A stretch of DNA of 64,000 nt. It comes from Gymnorhina tibicen. Taxonomy: Eukaryota > Chordata > Aves > Passeriformes > Artamidae. The position numbers were made by a program, and so were the translations under genes. Below the pieces are notes generated by a model that had not been told where the DNA came from, searched no databases, and saw only the letters and a program-made list of their open reading frames with translations. Below are positions 11,601 to 22,300 of this stretch, piece after piece (within the stretch, counting starts at the first letter, position 1; each line of letters opens with the position of its first letter). Location of the stretch: contig VXAZ01000602.1 of assembly GCA_013399875.1 (NCBI GenBank), forward strand, positions 147,542-211,541. The letters are read 5' to 3'.

Positions 11601-14600
11601 AGCTGGAAGGCTTCCAACACCCAAGGGGCAACACTGGGAACGTTTTACCTCCTGAGTCAGTGCTGAAGAGCTCAGCATGAGGGAGGCTGTGATTATCAGA
11701 GCTATGTCACACAGCTCTCCTGTGTTGGCTTAACCACAGGCTCCATGGCATTTTGAAAAAGCCAGAATTTAAATTCTGACATTGATAATGGTGCTCTTCC
11801 TGCCAGCCAGCCGGGATGAACTCGAACTCAGTGTTCTCTTTTCTAACCTAAGAGATTCTGTCCTAGATCAGTGATTAACCTCCACCTCAACAGCAGGGCA
11901 AGAAGTCTCTAAGCACCCTCCTGACAATATTTATTGGGAACTCCTTGCTCAGGTGTCTCTGCAGAAACACTTCAAGGACTCTCCCTCTCCTCAGCTCCAG
12001 GTGAGGACAGGGATTAATGCAGTGGGAAACAGTTCCAGGTCAGGGTTAGGCTGCCCCACAAGAACTGGGAGATAGAAAACAGCACCTGAAGTGGGGCAAA
12101 AAAAGCCCCTGCAAGGCTCATGCCTCCAGAGAGAAGGAAGGAGATGGCAGGTCTGTGCCTCCTGCAGCTTGGATGTGAACAGGCTTTGTTCTGCATCATT
12201 AACTTTATACAACCTCTGGGCAGCCTCAGCAGTTCATGAACTGCCCAAGCATCTGCAAATGTGATTCCTGACTTTGAGATCTCTCTGACGCAAACCAAAT
12301 TAAAGAGCACTGAGATAGTGTGCAGCTACTGCCGACTTCTTTTCCGGGAATGCCTGTGAAATACTCCCAGTGTTTCTTTTGTAACAGAATGTAAATACCC
12401 CCATTGAAGAGAATCCTCAGTTCTTGAGCTTTTAACATAGTCTGGGGAGAGCTCCCTCTCCGAGTATCATCTGGGGCACAGTTCCCCTGCAAGATAAATG
12501 CACACATAAAAGCATTCAAAACAGTCATTTGCTTATGTGCTTTTCTCTGAAAGCAGGTGGCAAAGTAAACACATTGGTCAGATCCACTCTCCTTGGTCTG
12601 GACTGACATCCGAACAATGTCTGGACCGACATCTAACAAACTGGCTAGAGAATCGAGCCATTTCTGAGGCAAGTTGCTGCCTCCCTCCCCCCAAGATAAT
12701 AGAGCATTTTCCCAGATGGAAGGAACCCACTTGAAAAACAAAAGGTCTTTGAAATGTCAGCTCAGGCTTGCTTGGCCCGTGCTGTGTGCCCACAGGAAAA
12801 CGATAGAGCCTTTTTTCATTCTCCAGCTGTAACACTTACATCTGAAGCAGCAAGATGATTAAGAGATGCAGCTCTAGTTTCCTGCTCTCCTACTGATTTC
12901 CAGCCTCTCCTGTGGAAGTCACTTAGCCTCGCTCCATCTCCAGCACAATGAGGATAAAAGCACTTTCTGGGCTGAGGGTGAATCCAAGCTCATGAGAGGT
13001 TTGCACGCTCCAGTAATGGGGATCAGTAATTGAACTACTTGAACGAGCTTCCAGCCAGTCACAGGAGAACTGATCCAGTGTGGTTGGAGTGGTGGAAGAA
13101 GTCAGGAAGCTGCATCCACATGGATGGAGGCTCCCTTGGCTCTGTGGGCACCACAGCCCTGTGGACAGTGTAGGTGCTGCCATGCATTCTCTCTTTGAAC
13201 TCTGCTATTAATGCATTTGTGACACCAACATTTTGTGCCACTTCTCCTCCAAACCCCTCCTTGTCTCCTCTAGCATGGAAGAGGAGAAAGTCCCCCAGGT
13301 CATAAATCTTCCGTGCTAAGAGCTTGGGCAGTGAGCCTGCCTGTCCCAAAGTTCTCCCTCACAGCTGCTCCCTGCTCTGGTCACACCAGGCTGTGTGGGA
13401 ACCCGACATTCCTCTGGCTGTCGGGACCTCCGTGTGTTCTCAGTCTCCCTCTCACAATGCAACTTCTTCTGATCTCTCACGTCAGAACATTTTTTTGATC
13501 TTTAGATAACTGCAGAGGAATTACAATTAGTGCTGTATCCAAGAGTTAAAGGGAAGGCAAAAGTTTCTCTTTCCCCATTCCAGTTTTAACCCCTTTGCTC
13601 TCTGTGCTACAGGTCTTATGATTCTCAGCTGAAAACACTCCAAGACTTTAGAGTCCAGCGTGCACCCCAAAGAGACAGGAAGATGAGCCACCCTTGGTCT
13701 GTGTCGCTCCTGTGAGCAGCGTCAGGCCTCCAGTGAGATAATCCACGACCAGGGCAAGTGCGATGTCCTAATGCTACTTAGGGAAACGGAGTATTTGGCA
13801 GAGCGAGGACAAGATAAGGAGCATTAATCCAACTTACAAGGAAATGCAACATCCAGCTGCAAGCTCTCCGCTGACCTCATCAAGGCACGCCTGCAAGGGC
13901 TGCTCCCAAGCACAGCTCCCTCCCTGGCAGGATCTGGGGCAGGGTCAGCACCTGAAACTGAAAAGGAACAAGTACCAAAAGCAAAGCTCACAAAGCCTTG
14001 GTGACATCCAGACTGGCTGTGGAGTCTGCCATGACTGCTCCTGTCCTTCCCTCGCCCTGGCTGATGCCAGTGCCAGCACACGGCTCTCAGGGTCTCCATG
14101 AATCTTTCCCAATTTCTGTACCCTAAACAGAGGGCAATGAGGCTTCCGTGTGCACAGGGCACACATACCTCCCCTGTGTCCCCCTTCCCCTCCCCACACC
14201 ATGTTAGAATCTGTCCAGACAATTTAGCAAGACAAGCCAATCTGCTGGTGACTGTCACAAAGGTGTTCTGTCCATTTTTACTTTCCCACATTTTTATATT
14301 TGATACAGGAATCCTGATATGTATATTAAAAAAAAAAAAGGCTTTGAAGTGATGATTTCTGTGGTGCCTACATCTTGTGATCAGGACTCCTCCAAACTCA
14401 GAATGGCCTCTGACAATCAATCCAGCTCTCTGCTTTCTTCTCACTTTTCCACTGCATAAGAGGAAAGATCTCCCTATCTGCCCTGACAGAAACAACAAGT
14501 AACTCATCAGAGCACGAGGAGAGCGCAGGTATAAATTCCACTTTCCCTTCTCTAGCATTCTATTAGCAGGGCTGCTCGACTCCCTCTGATGTCAGTGCAT

Positions 14601-17100
14601 TTTCCTGCTGGCGGGGGTGCCGGTAATGCACCGGATAATGCGAAGAGCAGGATTTAACAAGCCCGGTGCGGAGGCACCGCTGTGTGAGATGTGATGCTGG
14701 CCCGGCACAAGGCTGTGTGCAGCCTGCTCGGGGCACCAGATGGCAGCATTTATTGTCCGTCTGAGATCCTAAACCAGCCGGCACCGGCACTTCAGTGCTC
14801 GACACTTCATCTATGAAAGCCCCTAAAGGTCGGGGTGCAGCCCCTTCTTGCTCCTCCACCTGCACGATGCACTCGGGAAGGGTAACAAAAAAGAGCCAAG
14901 CAGTGTCTGTGCCACCTCTTCCACAGGAAAAAGTGGTTTCTTTGCTCTGAGAAACACTTGCTCTCCTTATTACACATCCACCTTTCGCCTGTTTCCCCTT
15001 GCCTATTTTTCCCCTGCAAGGCTCTAGTCCCTCAACAGGCTTCTGGTTATCAGGAATTCCAGTGAAGGATATAAAGATATTTAACAGATTTAGCTCTGCC
15101 AAGAGCTTTTTTTTTCTTCCTGTAGCAGCTTTTAAATGCCAGACCTATCAGTGGGAGCAGGCTTTTATCTGAGAGGGAAGAACTTAGCTGGAACTTAAAC
15201 TCTGAACCAGGGAAAAGCTTAAAAGCTCTCAAAAACTATGAAACCCTTCCCACGTGGAATGGCAGCACGCAGGATGCCATGGCTGGGAGAAGCCCTCCTG
15301 GTTTCCCAGCTTCTTCACCTCTGTTTCCTCTTTAAGGCTTCCGTACAAACACCCGGGGTGGAGATCACAAACCAACATCCCTCACACCATGTCTTCTGCA
15401 CTGGAAAACATTTAAGATCAAATGGTCACACTCTGGACTGGGTTTAGAGTTAATGACTGAGTTGAGGTTGTTACTGTCAATAGTTACTGCAGTCACAGGA
15501 TTGTCAGGAAAGGGAGGCCAATTCCTGATATATTCTTCCCAGCAAACACATGCATGAGCACAAGGGCTGTCCTTCTGGTGTCTGGCAGGGCTCTCTGCTG
15601 TCCTTGCCAGACCATTTTCCCCAGGTGTGACATATACTCAGATCCCAAGAAGTATCTTGGGATTTAACTACTACTCTAATTACCACCTCCGTCCAAAGCT
15701 GTGCTTCTGAAAAATCGCTTCAGCTATTTCTTTATGTTTGAGACAGCTCCTTTCTTTACCAGAAAGACTCACAGTTTCCACACAGAGCCCCTCAGCTTCT
15801 ATTTCACACCCAGCACCCAGCTGCTCCAATGTTCCAGAGCACAGGTCCTGGGATTTCCAAGGGCTCTGTGAGGCTGGGCTTCACCAACACACAGCAGCTT
15901 TTGCAGCCTGAGGAGCTGCTTGCCCTGATCTGACATCCATCGCGGTGACACGGCTGGACTCAACCTGCTCCAAAGGCCACCAAATCCTTTCACACTGCAG
16001 CAGAGGACAAGAACTCCCTGTTTCTCCCACCTCTGCTGATTAAATAGCCATTGCAGGCAGTGAGCTCAAAAGAGGATTGGCCAACATGGTTGCATCAGTC
16101 AAGCTGCAAAAATAATGGTGTTACCCAAGTCTCGGGTGCTTTATCAAGGTCTCATTTTAAAACCAGGGTGATTGCCCAAGCAGCAAACATCCAGCTGTAG
16201 CCGTTGCTCAGAAACTGTTTTTTTGAAACACAAGGCACTGTCTCCCTAGTTTTGTTTGTTGGAGGGCTTTGTTTTGTTTTTAAACTTTTTCCTGCTCCAC
16301 AACCCCATTTCCTGTCTGACATCCCTGTTTCAAAATCAAACTATGCTGATCCACAGGGACAATTTCAGGACATTCAAAAACAGCTTTTCTGTTTCATATT
16401 TGGGTTTTATTGGAAATTCCCACGAGGCCCCTTGGAAAAGAAGATGTTTTCCCCCCAAACATGATGTCTTTAAAATTTATTCCCCTGCAGTGTCACTCAT
16501 GTTTTGTGTCCTAGGGATGATCCACCATCCACCTCCCTCCAAAATGGTGTTTTGAGTATGTGTGTTTTCCTACTTCCTCCCCAAAATCAAATCATCTTCA
16601 CAGTTGAAGGTTTCAAACTCTCCCACAGGGGAATATTACAGACACTCCAAGGCCCACACGCTGCAGAGGGGGATTAATCCAGGCAGATATATGTGTCCAC
16701 ATGGAATCTGCCTCATGGAGATGGTATTGCATGTGGCTCTTTTTCCAAAAGTCCTGTGGTGCACATCAAGTAATCTGGGGCCAATGACTTCAGCACTCAC
16801 ATGAGGATTACTCATCTAATTAGGGGGTTTGCAGGCTCTGCCCCTGCGTTTCTGTGCACTGGTAATGTCATTGCACTGACTCCTGGAGTATTTGTTATTT
16901 AGTGACTGGCTTGGAGGTTTGTTTTCCTTTGCGTTTTCGCTGGTAGATTTGACCCCCACCCCCAAGGCAGCAGCGACGTTAAGCACAGGAATGATGCACA
17001 AATACCGTTGGGTTTAGGACGTCAATGCTGTAAAGACGGAAAAACAACTCTCCAAAGCACTGTTTAGCCAAGGAAGTGGAGAGGCGGACTGACTTGTTTT
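8691..17100. other. Spacer between divergent PRKAR1A and WIPI1 promoters
   Basis: About 8.4 kb with no recognisable coding exon, RNA gene or clear interspersed repeat. It contains short A/T runs (for example near 14330 and 15107) and many short ORFs without domain signatures. It could contain enhancers, or unseen 5' exons of either gene. Confidence 0.55.
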
Positions 17101-17299
17101 CCGGTCAGCGGTGTCACCACGGTGTCACCATCACTTTTGCCCGCCCCATCCCCTCGCCCACGCCTTCCCGAAGGCCATCCCCGGCCCCTCCAGCAGCCCC
17201 TTGTCGCCGTGTCCCCCTCGCAGCACCGCTCCGGCCGCGCTCCCCCAGACGCGCTCCCCAGCCTCTGCCCGCGCCCGTCTGATGCAACCACAACATCAC

Positions 17300-17305
17300 C
17301 ACGTG
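17300..17305. promoter_or_regulatory. E-box CACGTG (possible TFEB/CLEAR site)
   Basis: The palindrome CACGTG lies about 35 bp upstream of a CCAAT box in the WIPI1 CpG island. WIPI1 is a reported TFEB target in mammals, and TFEB binds CACGTG-centred CLEAR elements. The flanks (ATCAC / GCCAC) match the full CLEAR consensus only partly. Confidence 0.4.
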
Positions 17306-17333
17306 GCCACCCGCAGCTGTTCCGCGCCGCCAG

Positions 17334-17338
17334 CCAAT
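17334..17338 (+). promoter_or_regulatory. CCAAT box, WIPI1 promoter
   Basis: AGCCAATGGGAGGCGG is a good NF-Y-type context. The same AGCCAATGG(N)GGCGG pattern recurs at 17427-17440, so the promoter carries two similar boxes about 95 bp apart. Confidence 0.5.
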
Positions 17339-17435
17339 GGGAGGCGGTTCCGCCACTCCGGGGGGCGGGACAGCCCCGCCCGCTCCTCTCCGATAGGTCT
17401 CTACACGCGTCCATCAGCGGCGAGCGAGCCAATGG

Positions 17436-17436
17436 N
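17436..17436. other. Single N (possible collapsed gap)
   Basis: A lone N in the WIPI1 CpG island. No sequence encoding the expected exon 1 ending (family motif FNQDC) occurs between here and exon 2. The N may therefore mark a closed scaffold gap that removed exon 1. Confidence 0.6.
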
Positions 17437-18679
17437 GGCGGCGGCCGGGCCGCGCCGGACGGGGTTGGTCAGGCCCCACGGCCCGGAGCGGGGCGGGTCC
17501 CAGCGCCCCCGTGGCACGACGGGTCCCCATAGGGATGGCCCCCGTGGAACCCCCCTTCGCCACACGCGGGCACACACGGGCCGTGCTCGGGGCGCTTCAG
17601 CCCAACCGGAGCGGCCCCGGCCCCGCCCGCCCCTCCGGGCGCAGCCGGCTGTCCGTAACACCCGCCACGGCCCCGGCGGGGTCCCTGCGAGCCCGAGGGA
17701 GGCACAGTTCGGAGCGACCGCCGGGCTGTGCCTGCCCCGCAGCTCGGGAAGCGTTTGGGCATGGTCAGAGCAGCGGCGTTCTCGCAGGGCTTTGTCTGCT
17801 GAGCGCTCTGTGGCCTCTTGGGAGGTGACGGCGTTGCCCAGGGCCACCAAAAGCCCCCGGGAGGCTCTTGGTGAGCAGCCCGTGCCAGAGCACCGCCCCA
17901 CCTCGGGATGACTCCCGGGTTCCTTGGAGCCTCTCAGCCTCACACCCTTGCTAACCTGTGGTTTACCTGCTTCAATTTATTTAAGAACCGTTTCCAAGCG
18001 GGACAGCAAAAACCTCCCGAAGCAGCGAGCCACACACTGATGTGGCAGCCGTAGCCTGGAGCCGGGATCGGCCCAGATCGAGGGGAACGAGATAAGAATC
18101 AGAGATACCAGCCTCACACCTGGAAATGCCGTTTCCTTTGCAGCCCTGCTTTGCATTGGTGTGCCCAAACAAAGGGTGCTTTGAGGGATGTGGATGTGCT
18201 GCTGACGTGAACCTGCTGGTCACTGCCACCAGCACAAACGCTGTGCACTGCTATTATGGGCTGGCTGCTGGTTTAAGACCTAGATATTGCTGCTTACTAC
18301 ATCTGGAACTGGCCAGAGATAGCACTTGACAAGACTCTGCCTACTACCCTTAACAGTGAGAGCAAAGGTTCCACAGCCCAGATCAGTCACTGTGTCAGCA
18401 CAGGTGGATCAGCCCCTGGCTTAGGAAACAGCCCCTTTGTGTCCCACAGGTCCTGTCTGCATCCTCCCAGGTAGATCTGTACCTATTTGTTCCTCCAGCA
18501 GCCACCGGGCCATAGGAGAGGATGAGTTTTCTGTCTCAGAGGGCTCCTTGCCTTCTGTAGGCTGCAACAGCCTCATATGGAAAATTGGATTCCTGAGTTT
18601 GTTACTCTGTATTGTTTAGGTTGGAAACTAAAGTTGTGCCTTCACAGACCGCTGTGCCGGGAACTACTCATTTCCTCTA
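17437..18679 (+). other. WIPI1 intron 1 / first-exon region
   Basis: The CpG island continues to about 17.76 kb, then gives way to ordinary sequence. The coding part of exon 1, which must end with two bases of a codon before Ser-Leu-Ala-Ile-Gly, was searched for and not found. Confidence 0.5.
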
Positions 18680-19228
18680 TGTCGGGGTTTAACCCCAGCC
18701 AGCTCCTCACTCAGTGAGGTGGAAAGAGAACAAAAGGGTAAAAGTAAGAAAATGTGCAGGCTGAGATAAAGGCAGTTTAGTAATTACAGCAAAAGCCACA
18801 CATGCAAGCAAAGCAGAACAAGGAATTCATTCCCCACTTCCCATGGCTGGCAGGGGCTCAGCCATCCCCAGGACAGCAGGGCTGCATCACACACAGCAGG
18901 GAGTTCAAAGGCCATCGCTCCAAATGTCCTCCCCTTCCTCCTTCTTTCCCCTTCTTTAGCCAGTGAGCCTGACACTGGATGGCCTGGGATGTCCCTGGGG
19001 TCACTTGGGGTCAGCTGTCCTGGCTGTGTCCCTTCCCAGCTCCTTGTGCCCCCCCAGCCTCCTCACTGGAGGGCTGAGGAGCAGAAAAGCCTTGACTGTG
19101 TAAGCACAGCTCAGCAGTAACAAAAACATCCCCGTGTTACCCACCCTGTGTTCAGCACAAACCCCAAACACAGCCCCATACAAGCTAATGTGGAAAAAAA
19201 AACCCCTATCCCAGTCAAAACCAGTGCA
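18680..19228 (-). mobile_element. Decayed solo LTR, avian endogenous retrovirus
   Basis: On the minus strand it starts TGCACTGGTTTTGACTGGGA and ends GGGTTAAACCCCGACA, giving TG...CA termini. A CTAAACTGCCTTTATCTCA segment near the end occupies the usual ATTAAACTGTCTTTATCTC polyA-signal region of this family as I recall it. The expected TATA box is degraded to GGCTAAAGAAGG. No matching target-site duplication is visible (CTCTA versus CCATC), so it is old. It lies in WIPI1 intron 1, antisense to the gene. Confidence 0.75.
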
Positions 19229-19305
19229 CCATCCCTGCAGGGACTCCTGCTATCACCTGGAGGCCTTCAGCTCAGAACTAGCAGGTTTTTGCTTTCTCTT
19301 TACAG

Positions 19306-19388
19306 CTCCCTGGCAATTGGAACCACAACTGGATACAGACTTTTCTCCTTAAGTTCTGTGGAGCAACTGGACCAGGTCCACGAAAGCA
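19306..19388 (+). CDS. WIPI1: WIPI1 exon 2
   Basis: Acceptor CTTTACAG, donor GTAAGT. Encodes [20 protein letters not shown] and on to VHES. Enters at phase 2 and leaves one base (A) of an Asn codon. Its acceptor lies only 77 bp from the end of an LTR. Confidence 0.95.
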
Positions 19389-22300
19389 GTAAGTCTGCAG
19401 TTTCCCTGGGGAGGAATATTGACCAGCAGTGCTTTAAACTGGTGGGGGTCCTTCGCCTTTGTTAGAGCCCAGCTTCTTTTGCACTGCAGTCACCCTGACA
19501 GCAGCAGTTTGTGCTGCAGCCCAGCATCCAGAGGCAGTTTCCCACTAGAATGTTTCAGGTACGTGGGCAGGAGCCCACAGGCTTCCAGCACAGCTGCTGG
19601 ATAACTCCCAGGCTTTTAATCCAGTGTGGTATTTACAAGCAAGATGTTTTTAACAGGTTTTCCATGTAAAGAAGGTCATTCCCAGCAGGCCTGCAGCTCT
19701 TAGCTGTGCTCACAGCAGCATGCAGCACACGCTTAACAGCCCAAAACAAGCCTGGCCTCATGGAACAGGGACTCCAGGCTGCTTCAGGCCAGAAGTGCTT
19801 CAGCTGAGATGCACTGAAGATAACACTTCCCAGCTGGATGTGTTCATCCCTCTGCAGTGGCTACAGAAGGAGCCTCAGCAATCAGACACAGCTGCCTCAT
19901 CTGGAGCAGCATCCAGGCTCCTTTCCCAGAGTCAGGCAAAGGAAACAGGCCCCTGCTGGTGACACTCAGGGTGATGGGCTGAGGCACAACCAGTCCCTGA
20001 CAGCTGTGGGGCAGCCTTTGGTCCCCCAACACAGCCCAGCCCAAACTGGGCATCACTCAGGGCTGGGCACACTGGAGATTGCAGTCCCTGGGGATTCAGG
20101 TGCAGGGCCACAGGACCAGGGCACTGGTGCCTTCTCCACACAGCAGGAGTCATCCCAGACATGGTCACTGCAAGACACACCAGCCTCTGTTTGCTCCCCC
20201 AGGGAGGCTGGCAGAAACCAGACACCACACAGAAGAAACACTGAGCCACAGCCAGCTCATACCTTACCTCAACAAACCCCTCACACTCCCCAGGAAACAC
20301 CCTAACCAAAGTGAGGGAGCTCCTCCCTTTATATCCCCTTCCCAGGGATCTGGTGCAGCTGGAGGGCCTGAGGATTAGCTTCAGCTGGGCCCTGCCCTGG
20401 AGGGAGAGGTACAGCAGCACTGTCAAAGAGAACTGCCTTCATTTCTGCCTTCAGGGAAAGGTTCTTTAACCCCTTCCTGCTCTGACCCAATTGCTTTGTG
20501 CCAGGCATGAGAAATTTTTCACAAAAATGATGTTGAACACCTTAGCACTGAGCCTTCCAACCCGATCCCCTCTTGAGCTGAGCCTTGTTGCTGCAGTCAA
20601 ACCAAGCTAAAGGCTCTGCCTTGCTCTCCTCGTGTGCCCAGATGAAATCCCAGATGTTTACATCGTGGAGCGTCTGTTCTCCAGCAGCCTTGTGGTTGTG
20701 GTCAGCCATGCCAAGCCACAGCAAATGAATGTCTACCACTTCAAGAAAGGGACAGAGATCTGCAACTACAGCTATTCCAGTAACATCCTGTCCATCCGGC
20801 TGAACCGGCAGGTGAGAGGGGTTATCCAGAGTTATCCCACTCTGGCTCTTTGCTGCTGTTGCCTTTCCAGCCGGGACCAGCCTGGGGAGGTTTGCAGGGA
20901 GACTCTGAGTGGGATTGGAGGGGTGGGTGCCTGTGCTCTCCTCGCAGTGCCATGTGAGAGACCTCTGACAGGAGCAGGAGGGCTGTGGGTGTCATCTGCC
21001 ACCACTGTTTGCTTGAGGAAAATGAAGCCAAGGTCTTGCTTTGGTGGCAGTTACACAAAGGCTTTTTGTCATCTGCCTTCTTGCCTATTCAGGGGACAGC
21101 TCTGCCAAAAAACCACCTTTTCATCTTCCTTCCCTCCCTTGGATTCCATATCCTGACTTCAGGCCCACCTCTGCCATCTTGGTTGCAAATGAGACCTTCA
21201 AAGTTGGTTACAAAAATCCAGGAGTAACTTGAACTCCATGGATAAGGCAAAAAGCTGCTTTCCAAGTACTGCTAGCAGCCTTGTTTTGAATTTCAAGGTG
21301 TAAAACCTACTCAGGCCACTTAGAATGAGGCTCTCAGAATGTTATTCTCTGATGTGACACAGCCTCATGCAGCTCTGGGCTCTTTTGGAGGACTTTAAGT
21401 CATCTCTTCTTTTTGTCCATAATTATTTTCCAAGTATATGCCCTAAGAAGCGGAGGACATTTTACAATGAAGAAATAAGCAGTCTAGGTAATTGTATATA
21501 ATCAGCCTCTCCTCAGTTAGCAACAGTGAGACCTGCAGTGAGGCTCTCTGGGCTGAGCTTCCAGTAAAGCTGTCTTTGACCAGGAGTTCCTATACTACAA
21601 TTAAATCTGTCCTAAATTGATTTTTTTCACTTCAGCTTACAGTGAAACTGGCAAAAGAGAGACTTCCTTTGAATTGCAGATAGATGTGTGTGTATAAAAA
21701 TAAACTGGGAGGTTCTGCTGAGCAGCTCTAGGAGATTAGTGTGAATAAAATAAGTCCAGGCTGCTCCCCATGTGCTGCTCTGGAGCTGCCTGAAGGTAAT
21801 GCACAGTCCCAGCCTTGCATCCACTTTTCTTGGCTGCGTTATGAGCTGGGGTTCAAATCCTGGGCTGAGCTCATCCTCTGGCTGTGCCCCAGACACACCT
21901 GGAGGGATTTGAAGATGCTACAGATGTTTAGAAACACAGAATGGTAAAGTTATTTAGGTTGGAAAAGACCAATAAGACCCTCAAGTCCAACCATGCCCCA
22001 GCACTGCCAAGGCCACCACTAAACCCTGTCCCCAAGTGCCACATCCACACATCTTTTAAATCCCTCCAGGAATGGTGACCCCACTACTGCCCTGGACAGC
22101 CTGTTCAGTGCTTAATAACCCTTCTCGTGAAGAACTTTTTCCTAAAGTCCAATCTAAACCTTCCCAATTTGGGTAGGTTGAAGAGAAATCATTGTTTCAA
22201 TCTGTGTTCAAGATTTAAACTGGTGGCCATCGGATTCTCCATGTCACACTTGAACTCTTGCCTGGGCTGCTGTAGGAAAGCTGTAACTCCATTGGAAGTG

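Larger units (their letters stand above)
17110..17760 (+). promoter_or_regulatory. CpG island, WIPI1 promoter
   Basis: GC- and CpG-rich block immediately upstream of the WIPI1 exons. It has CCAAT boxes at 17334-17338 and 17429-17433, a GC box GGGGCGGG at 17362-17369 and an E-box CACGTG at 17300-17305. There is no TATA box, as is typical of housekeeping promoters. Confidence 0.75.

Noticed and set aside
17432..17434. ATG as the WIPI1 start codon
   Set aside because: It overlaps a CCAAT box, the next codon holds an N, and the downstream frame lacks the expected exon 1 motif and donor phase.
17111..17911. 266-codon ORF in the WIPI1 CpG island
   Set aside because: Pro/Arg/Ala-rich translation of a CpG island that includes the N. 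It shows no WIPI1 exon 1 motif.
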